Positions 38,196 through 46,574 of a DNA stretch of 64,000 nt are shown one piece after another. This stretch comes from Sphingobium psychrophilum (GTDB lineage: Bacteria; Pseudomonadota; Alphaproteobacteria; Sphingomonadales; Sphingomonadaceae): NCBI RefSeq assembly GCF_012927105.1, contig NZ_JABBFV010000012.1:60448-124447 (forward strand). Direction: 5' to 3'. Below the pieces are notes generated by a model. The model did not search any database and was not told where the DNA came from. It saw only the letters and a program-made list of their open reading frames with translations. The position numbers were made by a program, and so were the translations under genes. How positions within the stretch are numbered: position 1 is the stretch's first letter; each line of letters begins with the position of its first letter.

Positions 38196-39080
38196 ATGCT
38201 GGACGATCGACGCAGGCGCAGCGTGCCCGCCGCCGAACTGGTGCGCAATTTCGCCCATTGGCGCGAAGTCGGATCGCATGAGCCAGTGATGGTGACCCAT
38301 CATGGTCGGGAAACCCATGTCTTCATCGGGCTCGACCGGTTCCGCACGATGACGGTCAACGACGAAGGCGCGGTGGCGCCCGACCGTACCTTCGAAATCG
38401 CCGCTCGCATCCATCAGGGCCTGGTCCTGTGCCGCGCAGACCTTTCCATCGACTATGTCAATGGCGTCGCGCTTGCGATGGCCAAGCGGTGGGACCGGCA
38501 TCTGGAGGGACAGTCGCTGTGGGACGCCTTCCCCGAACTGGCCGGCACATTGACGGAGGCGCATATCCGTCACAGCCTGGCCTCTGGCGAGGCGAGCGCG
38601 GCCGATATTCCCTCCCCCTTTCGCGACGATGTCTGGCTGCATGTCCAGACCTTTCCCTTTGCCGGCGGGGTCGCGCTGCTGCTGCGGGACATCACGGCCG
38701 ACATGCAGCGCCACCGGCTGGCCGACGTCAAATCGGCCATCCTCAAGGCGATGGGCGTGCATGGCGGGGTCGGCTATGTGCGGGTATCGATGCGCGGCTT
38801 CATCGATGTGGTGAACGACAGCTTCTGCGCGATGGTCGGCCTGACCGCCGATCGACTGGCCGACGCGCCGGTCGCCGACTTGGTGGCGCTGCCCGTCCGC
38901 CCCCATTTCCGTGAGCAGATGGAGCGAGTGCTCCGCGGGGAAGGCGACATGCGTTTCGCGACGCAGTTGCTGACCAACGATGGTTCGGTCGCGCCGATCG
39001 ACGCGGCGATCGCCCGGTTGCACGGCATTTACGGGACGGAGGGCGCGGTGATTGTCATTACCCCCACGAACGCCCCCTGA
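38196..39080 (+). CDS. Phd/YefM-like domain fused to two PAS domains
   Basis: 294 residues. Residues about 8-52 (SVPAAELVRNFAHWREVGSH, then EPVMVTHHGRETHVFIGLDR) look like the DNA-binding antitoxin fold of Phd/YefM. A first PAS-like domain (about 65-165, RTFEIAARIHQGLVLCRADL) and a second (about 175-290, VSMRGFIDVVNDSFCAMVG) follow. No kinase, cyclase or other output domain is present. I infer a transcription regulator with sensory PAS input. A good ribosome site (AAGGAG) lies before the ATG. No toxin gene is adjacent. Confidence 0.75.
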   Translation: MLDDRRRRSVPAAELVRNFAHWREVGSHEPVMVTHHGRETHVFIGLDRFRTMTVNDEGAVAPDRTFEIAARIHQGLVLCRADLSIDYVNGVALAMAKRWDRHLEGQSLWDAFPELAGTLTEAHIRHSLASGEASAADIPSPFRDDVWLHVQTFPFAGGVALLLRDITADMQRHRLADVKSAILKAMGVHGGVGYVRVSMRGFIDVVNDSFCAMVGLTADRLADAPVADLVALPVRPHFREQMERVLRGEGDMRFATQLLTNDGSVAPIDAAIARLHGIYGTEGAVIVITPTNAP

Positions 39081-39250
39081 ATGTGCGACAACAACGTCCA
39101 TATCGGAGGATGCCGGGCGAATCTGCGCAAGATTTACCGGAAAGGGCGGCTTTCTGCTCCTGAGCGCCGCGCCTGGCCATGTAAAACCCGCCAACCACGG
39201 ACTTGGCGCAGCACACCCGAAATTGAACAGCGCCCCGTAGCATCGTCGTC

Positions 39251-39700
39251 ATGTCCCACGATAACGCCCGCTCCACCGCCCGATCGCGTCGACCGCTGGC
39301 CGCGCTGCTGCGCCATCAGGCGGGCAGCAGCCTGATCGAGGCGGCCTTCGCCCTGCCGCTGCTCATCCTACTGCTGATGGGCATATTGGCCTATGGCAGT
39401 TGGTTCATGACCGCCCACAGCCTCCAGCAGGCGGCGAATGATGCCGCCCGCGCGTCAGTGGCCGGGCTGAACGCGACCGAGCGCCGAACCCTGGTCGATC
39501 AAAGCGTCGTCGCCGCCCGCGCCGCCTTTCCGGTCCCCGGCGCCCAGACGATCGGCGTCAGCACCGGCGAAAGCAGCGGCTATTATACCGTGACGCTGCG
39601 CTACACCCTCGCCAGCGCGCCCCTGTTCTCGGCGATGCCCTTCCCGATGCCCGGCAATGTGCTGGAACGCACCGCCGTCGTGCGGATCGCCAGCCAATGA
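39251..39700 (+). CDS. TadE-like pilus assembly protein
   Basis: 149 residues with the pseudopilin-like segment QAGSSLIEAAFALPLLILLL near residues 24-43, then an extracytoplasmic domain. TadE/TadF-type minor pseudopilins belong to Flp (tad) pili. Its stop overlaps the start of the TadG-like gene by 4 bases. No other tad/cpa genes are in the window. Confidence 0.85.
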   Translation: MSHDNARSTARSRRPLAALLRHQAGSSLIEAAFALPLLILLLMGILAYGSWFMTAHSLQQAANDAARASVAGLNATERRTLVDQSVVAARAAFPVPGAQTIGVSTGESSGYYTVTLRYTLASAPLFSAMPFPMPGNVLERTAVVRIASQ

Positions 39701-41322
39701 CCGGCGCGCGCTTCCACCGGGCGCTGGAGCGGGACCGGCGCGGCGGCGTGACCGTCATCCTTGCCGGATCGCTGTTCATGCTGGCGGGTGCCGCCACCGT
39801 CGCGGTCGATCTGGGTTCGGTCTATCTCGCCCGCCGCCAGTTGCAGGGCGTGGCGGACGCCGCCGCGCTGGCCGCCGCCGATGGCGGACGCACCGCCGCC
39901 GAACAACTGGTAGGGCGCAGCGGGATCAGCGGCGCGGCGCTCGCGACCTACGACAGCGGCAGCTATATCGCCGACTCCTCCATGCCAATGGACCAGCGCT
40001 TCCGCGCGGGCGATCCCAATGGTGGAGCGATGCGCGTCGAAGTACGCCGCCGCGCGCCTCTGTTCTTCGGCCGCTTGCTGGTCGGCCGCGACGGCATAGA
40101 TCTCAGCGCCCGCGCCACCGCCGCCCGCACCGACGCCGCCGCCTTTTCCCTGGGCACCGGCCTTGCCTCCATCAGCGGCGGATTGCCCAACATGCTGCTG
40201 TCCAATCTTGCCGGCACCGAACTCAACCTGTCCGTGATGGACTATAACGGGCTGGCCAGCGCCAATCTCGACCTGCTGCATATCGCCGATGCGCTGCGCG
40301 TGCGGACCGGACGCGATGGGGAAGCCTATGGCGCGCTGTTCGATCGGCAAATTCCGTTGTCCGACTTGCTCGGCGCAATGGCGGACAGCGCCGGGACCAG
40401 CCCCGCCGCCGCCACGCTGCTGGCGCTGTCGAGCCGCATACCCGGCCGCTCCATCCGCCTCAGTGACATTGTCGACCTTGGCCCGATGCGCGGCGCGGCC
40501 AATGCGACCGGACAACCCAATATCCTGCTCGACGCCTTCTCCATGCTGCGCATGCTACTCAGCCCGCCATCGGGGACGAGCGTGCCTATGGACCTGCGCG
40601 TCACCGTGCCGGGCCTCACCAGCACCCGCCTGATGCTGGTCACGGGCGAGGGACAGGCGCGATCGCCGCTAATGAGCATCACCGCCAAGCGCGACGTGGT
40701 GCTGCGCACCGCCCAGACGCGCATCTATCTGGAAAGCACGGTCGCCACTATCCTGTCCGGCATAGCCTCTGTGCGCGTGCCGCTTTATGTCGAACTGGCA
40801 GCGGCGGAGGCGCGCCTGTCGGATATCCAGTGCGGCGCCAACGGCGGCGTCACCCTGGCGGTCACGCCCTCGGTCGGCACCGCGGCGTTGGGCGACGTCG
40901 ATATGAATGCGCTCACCAACTTCTCGGTCCCCGCCAATCCGCGCGCCGCCCTGCTCGCGCAGACGCTGGGCACGCGCGTCACCGGCTATGCCAATATCAG
41001 CCTGGGCGGCACCCAGACCCACAATGTCCATTTTTCTCCGTCGGAGATCAGCGCGCAGCAGGCCAAGACCGTCAGCACGCAGGATCTGACGCAGGGCATC
41101 GCCGCCAGCCTGGCCAGTCAGACCCAGATCCAGGTGTCGCTGCTGGGCATCACCATCGGCAACAGCCCGCTCAGCCCGCTGGTCGGCGCCGTGCTGGGCA
41201 CCACCGCGCCGCTGCTGGATGGCATCATCAATAGCGTCACCGCCACGCTGGGCGTCAGGGTGGGGTCCGCCGACGTGCGCGTGCACGAACGCCGCTGCGG
41301 CATGGCCGCTATCGTAGCCTAA
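39697..41322 (+). CDS. TadG-like pilus assembly protein
   Basis: 541 residues. The N-terminal RRGGVTVILAGSLFMLAGAATVAVDLGSVYLARRQLQ contains a membrane helix followed by VDLG and QGVADAAALAAADGG, the signature of TadG/Flp-assembly proteins. The long C-terminal part is Ala-, Ser- and Thr-rich and likely outside the cytoplasm, with a Cys near each of two positions late in the chain. No von Willebrand MIDAS motif is evident, so it may be a shorter or divergent type. Confidence 0.85.
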   Translation: MTGARFHRALERDRRGGVTVILAGSLFMLAGAATVAVDLGSVYLARRQLQGVADAAALAAADGGRTAAEQLVGRSGISGAALATYDSGSYIADSSMPMDQRFRAGDPNGGAMRVEVRRRAPLFFGRLLVGRDGIDLSARATAARTDAAAFSLGTGLASISGGLPNMLLSNLAGTELNLSVMDYNGLASANLDLLHIADALRVRTGRDGEAYGALFDRQIPLSDLLGAMADSAGTSPAAATLLALSSRIPGRSIRLSDIVDLGPMRGAANATGQPNILLDAFSMLRMLLSPPSGTSVPMDLRVTVPGLTSTRLMLVTGEGQARSPLMSITAKRDVVLRTAQTRIYLESTVATILSGIASVRVPLYVELAAAEARLSDIQCGANGGVTLAVTPSVGTAALGDVDMNALTNFSVPANPRAALLAQTLGTRVTGYANISLGGTQTHNVHFSPSEISAQQAKTVSTQDLTQGIAASLASQTQIQVSLLGITIGNSPLSPLVGAVLGTTAPLLDGIINSVTATLGVRVGSADVRVHERRCGMAAIVA

Positions 41323-41360
41323 CCCTTGCCTTCGCGGCGCTCCCCCGTCAGGAGCGATCC

Positions 41361-42812
41361 ATGGGCGCTATCATGTTGCAGGGAACCGGATCGGACGTCG
41401 GCAAATCGGTGCTGGTGGCCGGGCTATGCCGCGCGCTGCTGCGCCGGGGCTATCGGGTGCGCCCGTTCAAGCCGCAAAATATGTCCAACAACGCCGCCGT
41501 CACCAGCGACGGCGGCGAGATCGGCCGGGCGCAGGCGTTGCAGGCGATCGCCTGCGGCGTGCCCCCGCATACCGACATGAACCCGGTGCTGCTCAAGCCC
41601 CAGGCCGACCGCACGTCGCAACTGATCGTCCATGGCCAGGTGCGCGGCACGCTGGGGTCGGGCAATTTCCGCAGCGCGCGCGGGCAGTTGCTGGGCGCAG
41701 TGCTGGAAAGCTATGAACGGCTGCGCGACCAGTGCGACATCCTGGTGGTCGAAGGGGCGGGATCACCGGCGGAGATCAACCTGCGCGCCGGCGACATCGC
41801 CAATATGGGTTTCGCCCGCGTGGCCAATGTGCCCGTCATACTGGTCGGCGACATCGACCGGGGCGGCGTGATCGCGGCAGTGGTCGGCACCCGCGCGGTG
41901 ATCGACCCCGACGACGCGGCGATGATCCGCGGCTTCCTCATCAACAAATTCCGCGGCGACCCGGCGCTGTTCGAGGATGGCTATGCCCAGATAGAGGCGC
42001 TGTCGGGCTGGCGCGGCTTTGGCGTGGTGCCCTGGCTGGACGCCGTCACCCGGCTGCCCAGCGAAGACGCGGTGGTGCTGGAACGGCGTAGCTTCTCGAC
42101 CGCTGCGCCTTTGATCGTCGCCTGCCCGGTACTGCCGCGCATCTCCAATTTTGACGATCTCGACCCGCTCAAGCTGGAACCGGGGGTAGACCTACGCATG
42201 ATCGGGCCGGGCCACGCGATCCCCGGCGATGCGGCGCTGGTGATCCTGCCCGGATCGAAGGCGACGGTCGCCGACATGCGCGCCATGGTCGCCCAAGGGT
42301 GGGACATCGACATTCGCGCCCATCACCGGCGCGGCGGCGCGGTATTGGGCCTGTGCGGCGGCTATCAGATGCTGGGGCGCATGATCACCGATCCCGAAGG
42401 GCTCGAAGGACCGGCTGGGTCCGTCGCGGGTCTGGGCCTGCTGGACATAGAAACGCGCCTGTCCGGGGCCAAGACGCTGGAGCAGGTGCAGGGCCGTGCG
42501 CTCGATGCCGACTTTACCGGCTATGAAATGCATATGGGCGCAACCCACGGCCCGGACTGCGCCCGCCCCTTCGCCCTGATCGACGGCGCGCGCCCGGATG
42601 GGGCGATCAGCCGCGACGGGCGCGTGATGGGCAGCTATGTCCACGGCCTGCTCGCCAGCACGGCGCTGCGCAATGCGCTGCTGCGGCGGCTGGGCGGCGC
42701 ATCGGCGGGCGTCGACTATGACCAGTCGGTCGAGGATGCCCTGCACGAAGTGGCCGTACTATTGGAAAGCCATGTCGATATCGACGCCATGGTGGCGCTG
42801 GCGACGGCCTGA
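41361..42812 (+). CDS. cobQ: cobyric acid synthase
   Basis: 483 residues. It amidates four side chains of adenosylcobyrinic acid diamide in cobalamin synthesis. The N-terminal synthetase domain has GTGSDVGKS at residues 9-17 and RPFKPQNMSNNAAV. The C-terminal glutaminase domain has the nucleophile Cys332 in LGLCGGYQMLG and a late His in GSYVHGLL. No other cobalamin gene is nearby. A terminator follows. Confidence 0.95.
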   Translation: MGAIMLQGTGSDVGKSVLVAGLCRALLRRGYRVRPFKPQNMSNNAAVTSDGGEIGRAQALQAIACGVPPHTDMNPVLLKPQADRTSQLIVHGQVRGTLGSGNFRSARGQLLGAVLESYERLRDQCDILVVEGAGSPAEINLRAGDIANMGFARVANVPVILVGDIDRGGVIAAVVGTRAVIDPDDAAMIRGFLINKFRGDPALFEDGYAQIEALSGWRGFGVVPWLDAVTRLPSEDAVVLERRSFSTAAPLIVACPVLPRISNFDDLDPLKLEPGVDLRMIGPGHAIPGDAALVILPGSKATVADMRAMVAQGWDIDIRAHHRRGGAVLGLCGGYQMLGRMITDPEGLEGPAGSVAGLGLLDIETRLSGAKTLEQVQGRALDADFTGYEMHMGATHGPDCARPFALIDGARPDGAISRDGRVMGSYVHGLLASTALRNALLRRLGGASAGVDYDQSVEDALHEVAVLLESHVDIDAMVALATA

Positions 42813-42824
42813 CCTTCATCACAA

Positions 42825-42849
42825 AAAAGGCGGCCAGACGCCGCCTTTT
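42825..42849 (+). terminator. terminator after cobQ
   Basis: AAAAGGCGGC (42825-42834) pairs with GCCGCCTTTT (42840-42849) around CAGAC, with T residues following. It can also stop minus-strand transcription leaving the tRNA genes, because A residues flank the other side. Confidence 0.85.
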
Positions 42850-42863
42850 ATTCGATCATAATA

Positions 42864-42940
42864 TGGTGCACCCAGAGCGATTCGAACGCCCGACCCTCAG
42901 ATTCGTAGTCTGATGCTCTATCCAGCTGAGCTATGGGTGC
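42864..42940 (-). tRNA. tRNA-Arg (anticodon ACG)
   Basis: The minus strand folds as a 77-base tRNA with encoded CCA. The acceptor stem GCACCCA pairs with TGGGTGC, the anticodon stem is TCAGA/TCTGA with loop CTACGAA, and the T arm holds TTCGAAT. The anticodon ACG (A34 read as inosine) decodes CGU, CGC and CGA. Confidence 0.97.
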
Positions 42941-42998
42941 GAAGAAAAGACAATCGGACCGCGGCTATAAGCCCGGACCAAAAGCCCTTCTGAAACTA

Positions 42999-43075
42999 TG
43001 GTGCACCCAGAGCGATTCGAACGCCCGACCCTCAGATTCGTAGTCTGATGCTCTATCCAGCTGAGCTATGGGTGC
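42999..43075 (-). tRNA. tRNA-Arg (anticodon ACG), second copy
   Basis: Identical over all 77 bases, including CCA, to the copy at 42864-42940. The two are in tandem with a 58-base spacer and probably share one transcript, this copy being first. Confidence 0.97.
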
Positions 43076-43188
43076 GTGGAGACGCGCAGATAGAAGCGCT
43101 TGGCCGATTGGGCAAGCCCCTTTTTTGCACTTTTATGGCCTAGCAACCTTTATCCCCCATCCCTCGTTCAGTGGGGCAGGAGGACGCC

Positions 43189-43689
43189 ATGATGAGCTTC
43201 AATCTGAACGAGGTTGCGTTACTGCTGGTGGTGCTGGTCATCGGCTGGCTGCTGGGCTTGATGATGAGCGGGCGCGGCAAATATCGCCGCCTGTGGCAGG
43301 ACGAACAGGCGGTGCACCGCAGCGCGATCAAGGACCGCGACGCCCGCATCGAAGCGTCCAACGCGCGGATCGCCGAACTGGAGCGGCACTCGGCCGCCCC
43401 GATCGCCGCCGGCGCTACCACGACGGCCGCGGGCGTAACCCACGGCCGCGACGATCTGAGCCGGATCGGTGGCGTAAGCCAGGCGCAGGAAATCGCGCTG
43501 AACGACGCGGGCTATCATCGCTATGGTCAGATCGCCGCGCTCAATGCGGAGCAGGAAGCGACACTGGAGGCGCGACTGGGCCTGAAACCGGGCACCATCG
43601 CGCAGGAAGATTGGCGTGGCCAGGCGCTGGCGCTGGAACGGGACGGCAGCAAGCCCGGCCTGCTCAGCCGCCTGACGGGATCGCACTGA
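43189..43689 (+). CDS. membrane-anchored helix-hairpin-helix protein
   Basis: About 166 residues. An N-terminal membrane helix (LNEVALLLVVLVIGWLLGLM) precedes a coiled-coil stretch and a C-terminal domain DDLSRIGGVSQAQEIALNDA, with the following HRYGQIAAL segment, resembling the HhH-like domain often found fused to NADH dehydrogenase subunit E or L21-like proteins. GGAGG lies before the start; a second ATG follows at once. The function is unknown. Confidence 0.8.
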   Translation: MMSFNLNEVALLLVVLVIGWLLGLMMSGRGKYRRLWQDEQAVHRSAIKDRDARIEASNARIAELERHSAAPIAAGATTTAAGVTHGRDDLSRIGGVSQAQEIALNDAGYHRYGQIAALNAEQEATLEARLGLKPGTIAQEDWRGQALALERDGSKPGLLSRLTGSH

Positions 43690-43694
43690 AACGA

Positions 43695-43724
43695 AAAAGG
43701 GCGGGGTTAATACCCCGCCCTTTT
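43695..43724. terminator. bidirectional terminator between HhH gene and ppdK
   Basis: AAAAGGGCGGGGT (43695-43707) pairs perfectly with ACCCCGCCCTTTT (43712-43724) around TAAT. A and T runs on both sides allow use in both directions by the convergent genes. Confidence 0.9.
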
Positions 43725-43725
43725 G

Positions 43726-46404
43726 CTATCCCTTCCTGGCAAGCGCCGCCTGCGCCGCAGCCAATCTCGCGATCGGCACGCGATAGGGCGATGCCGACAC
43801 ATAATCCAGGCCCGTCGCCTCGCAGAAGGCGATCGAGGCCGGATCGCCGCCATGTTCGCCGCAAATGCCGAGCTTAATGCCCGGACGGGTCTTGCGGCCA
43901 CGCTCGGCGGCGATCTCGATCAGTTCGCCCACGCCTTCCACATCGATGCTGACGAAGGGGTCGCGGGCGAAGATGCCCTTGTCCACATATTGCGTCAGGA
44001 ACCGGCCGGCGTCGTCGCGGCTGATGCCGATCGTCGTCTGGGTGAGGTCGTTCGTGCCGAAGGAGAAGAACTCGCCGACTTCCGCAATCTCACCAGCCTT
44101 CAGAGCCGCGCGCGGCAGTTCGATCATCGTGCCGACCAGATATTCGACACTCTCGCCCTGCTCCTTGAACACGTCGGCCGCCACGCGATCCACGATCGCC
44201 TTCATCAGTTCCAGTTCTTTCCGCGTGGCGACCAGCGGGATCATGACTTCTGGGATCGGCGCTTCGCCGCCCCGCGCCTTGACGATCAGCGCGGCTTCGA
44301 AGATCGCGCGCGCCTGCATCTCGTAGATTTCGGGATAGGTCACGCCCAGGCGGCACCCGCGATGGCCCAGCATCGGGTTGAACTCGTGCAGTTCGTTCGC
44401 CCGGCGCTTGAGCGTATCGACGCTGACGCCCGCCGCCTTGGCCACGTCCTCAAACTCCGCTTCGCCATGCGGCAGGAATTCGTGCAGCGGCGGATCGAGC
44501 AGGCGGATGGTGACGGGCAGGCCGGCCATCACCATGAATATCTGCGCGAAATCGTCCCGCTGTTCCGGCAGCAGCTTGTCGAGCGCCAAGCGGCGGCCCT
44601 TCTCGCTGTCGGCCAGGATCATTTCGCGGACCGCGGTGATGCGCGCCGCGTCGAAGAACATATGTTCGGTCCGGCACAGGCCAACGCCTTCCGCCCCGAA
44701 CTCCCGCGCGACCTTGCAATCCTGCGGCGTTTCGGCGTTGGCGCGCACCTTCAGGCGGCGGACCTTGTCGGCCCACACCATCAGCACGCCGAAGTCGCCG
44801 GCCAGCTCAGGCTGTACCGTCGGCACTTCGCCCGCCATCACTTCGCCGGTCGACCCGTCGATGGTCAGGATGTCGCCTTCCTTCAACTCACGGCCGCCGA
44901 CGCGCAATATCTTGGTCTTGTTTTCGATCGATATGCCGCCCGCGCCCGAAACGCAGGGACGGCCCATGCCGCGCGCCACCACGGCGGCGTGCGACGTCAT
45001 GCCGCCGCGTGCGGTCAGGATGCCCTTGGCCGCATGCATCCCGTGAATGTCTTCCGGGCTGGTTTCGACGCGCACCAGGATGACGGCGTCGCCCATTTCT
45101 GCGCGCCGCTCGGCGGTATCGGCGTCGAACACGATCGCACCCGAAGCCGCACCCGGCGAAGCGGGCAGCCCCTTGGTCAGCACGTCGCGCGGTGCCTTGG
45201 GATCGAGCGTGGGATGCAGCAACTGGTCAAGCGCCGCGGGATCGACGCGGGCGACCGCCTCTTCCTCGGTGATCAGGCCCTCATGCGCCATATCGACCGC
45301 CATCTTGAGCGCGGCCTTGGCGGTGCGCTTGCCCGACCGGGTCTGGAGCATCCACAGCTTGCCTTGCTGCACCGTAAATTCGATGTCCTGCATGTCGCGA
45401 TAATGGGTTTCGAGGATCTGGAAAACGCCTGCCAGTTCGGCATAGGTTTCCGGCATCGCCTCTTCCATCGACAGCGGCTTGGCCCCTGCCCGTTCGCGCG
45501 CCGCGAGCGTCAGATATTGCGGCGTACGGATGCCCGCGACGACATCTTCACCCTGCGCGTTGATCAGAAATTCGCCATAATAGACATTTTCGCCGGTCGA
45601 CGGATCGCGCGTGAAGGCCACGCCCGTCGCGGACGTTTCGCCCATATTGCCGAACACCATCGCCTGCACATTGACCGCGGTGCCCCATTCGCCGGGGATA
45701 TTGTTCAGGCGGCGATAGACTTTCGCGCGCTCAGACTGCCACGATCCGAACACGGCCGAAATCGCGCCCCACAACTGGTCATGCACATCCTGCGGGAAGG
45801 GCCTGTTCCACAGCTTCTCCACCAGCGCCTTATATTCGGCCACCAGCATTTTCCAATCGGCGGCGGTCATCTCGGTGTCCAGGCTATAGCCCTGGTCTTC
45901 CTTGGCGATTTCCAGCGCTTCCTCGAACGCGCCATGGTCCAGTTCCAGCACGACGTCCGAATACATCTGGATGAAGCGGCGATAGCTGTCCCAAGCGAAA
46001 CGCTCGTCGCCGCTGGTCGTGGCCAGGCCGATGACGGTTTCGTCGTTCAGGCCCAGGTTCAACACCGTGTCCATCATGCCCGGCATCGACGCGCGCGCAC
46101 CCGAACGGACCGACACCAGCAGCGGATCGGCCGCATTGCCGAACGTCTTGCCGGTGATCCCCTCGATATGGGCAAGGCCGGTGGCCACTTCGGCCCGGAC
46201 GCTATCGGGATAGACGCCGCCATCTTCATAATAGCGAGTACACATGGCCGTCGTGATGGTGAAACCCGGCGGCACCGGCAGGCCGATCGCGGCCATGCCG
46301 TCCAGATTGGCGCCCTTGCCGCCCAGCAGGTTGCGGTCACCCTGCCCGCCATCATCCACACCGCCGCCGAAACGATAGACATAGCGCGTCGCGGTGCTGT
46401 TCAT
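43726..46404 (-). CDS. ppdK: pyruvate, phosphate dikinase
   Basis: About 892 residues. It interconverts pyruvate, ATP and Pi with phosphoenolpyruvate, AMP and PPi, either for gluconeogenesis or as a glycolytic step. The N-terminal ATP-grasp domain starts RYVYRFGGG and NLLGGKGANLDGMA. The phospho-histidine site is GGMTSHAAVVARGMGRPCV, and the C-terminal PEP domain has GICGEHGGDP. I use ATG 46404 (MNSTATRYVYRF, with AAGAGG upstream); ATG 46428 is also possible. Confidence 0.96.
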   Translation of the reverse strand: MNSTATRYVYRFGGGVDDGGQGDRNLLGGKGANLDGMAAIGLPVPPGFTITTAMCTRYYEDGGVYPDSVRAEVATGLAHIEGITGKTFGNAADPLLVSVRSGARASMPGMMDTVLNLGLNDETVIGLATTSGDERFAWDSYRRFIQMYSDVVLELDHGAFEEALEIAKEDQGYSLDTEMTAADWKMLVAEYKALVEKLWNRPFPQDVHDQLWGAISAVFGSWQSERAKVYRRLNNIPGEWGTAVNVQAMVFGNMGETSATGVAFTRDPSTGENVYYGEFLINAQGEDVVAGIRTPQYLTLAARERAGAKPLSMEEAMPETYAELAGVFQILETHYRDMQDIEFTVQQGKLWMLQTRSGKRTAKAALKMAVDMAHEGLITEEEAVARVDPAALDQLLHPTLDPKAPRDVLTKGLPASPGAASGAIVFDADTAERRAEMGDAVILVRVETSPEDIHGMHAAKGILTARGGMTSHAAVVARGMGRPCVSGAGGISIENKTKILRVGGRELKEGDILTIDGSTGEVMAGEVPTVQPELAGDFGVLMVWADKVRRLKVRANAETPQDCKVAREFGAEGVGLCRTEHMFFDAARITAVREMILADSEKGRRLALDKLLPEQRDDFAQIFMVMAGLPVTIRLLDPPLHEFLPHGEAEFEDVAKAAGVSVDTLKRRANELHEFNPMLGHRGCRLGVTYPEIYEMQARAIFEAALIVKARGGEAPIPEVMIPLVATRKELELMKAIVDRVAADVFKEQGESVEYLVGTMIELPRAALKAGEIAEVGEFFSFGTNDLTQTTIGISRDDAGRFLTQYVDKGIFARDPFVSIDVEGVGELIEIAAERGRKTRPGIKLGICGEHGGDPASIAFCEATGLDYVSASPYRVPIARLAAAQAALARKG

Positions 46405-46550
46405 GATGGCCTCTTGTGTCTTAAGCATATGATCCGGCTCTCCCTGCACTGATTGCCGTGGATATTGTGCGCTGCAACAGTCTGTACAAAAGACAGGCGA
46501 ATATTGCACCTGCCTTTATTGGGATTTCGTCGTCATATCGTCATTTTTAT

Positions 46551-46564
46551 GGACAGATATGTCC
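46551..46564. promoter_or_regulatory. short palindrome upstream of ppdK
   Basis: GGACA-GATA-TGTCC forms a 5-base inverted repeat in the AT-rich spacer between the glyS 3' end and the ppdK start. It might be an operator for ppdK or a weak end signal for glyS. Nothing else supports it. Confidence 0.25.
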
Positions 46565-46574
46565 GACTTATCCC

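Noticed and set aside
38196..38360. Phd-like segment considered as half of a toxin-antitoxin operon
   Set aside because: No small toxin gene lies on either side; the frame continues into PAS domains.
43723..46452. A 909-codon open frame on the plus strand opposite ppdK, and similar long antisense frames opposite dnaE, ccmF and purF
   Set aside because: They lie opposite genes with clear family motifs, are rich in Arg, His and Gln as expected from reverse reading of high-GC codons, and have no recognisable domains.
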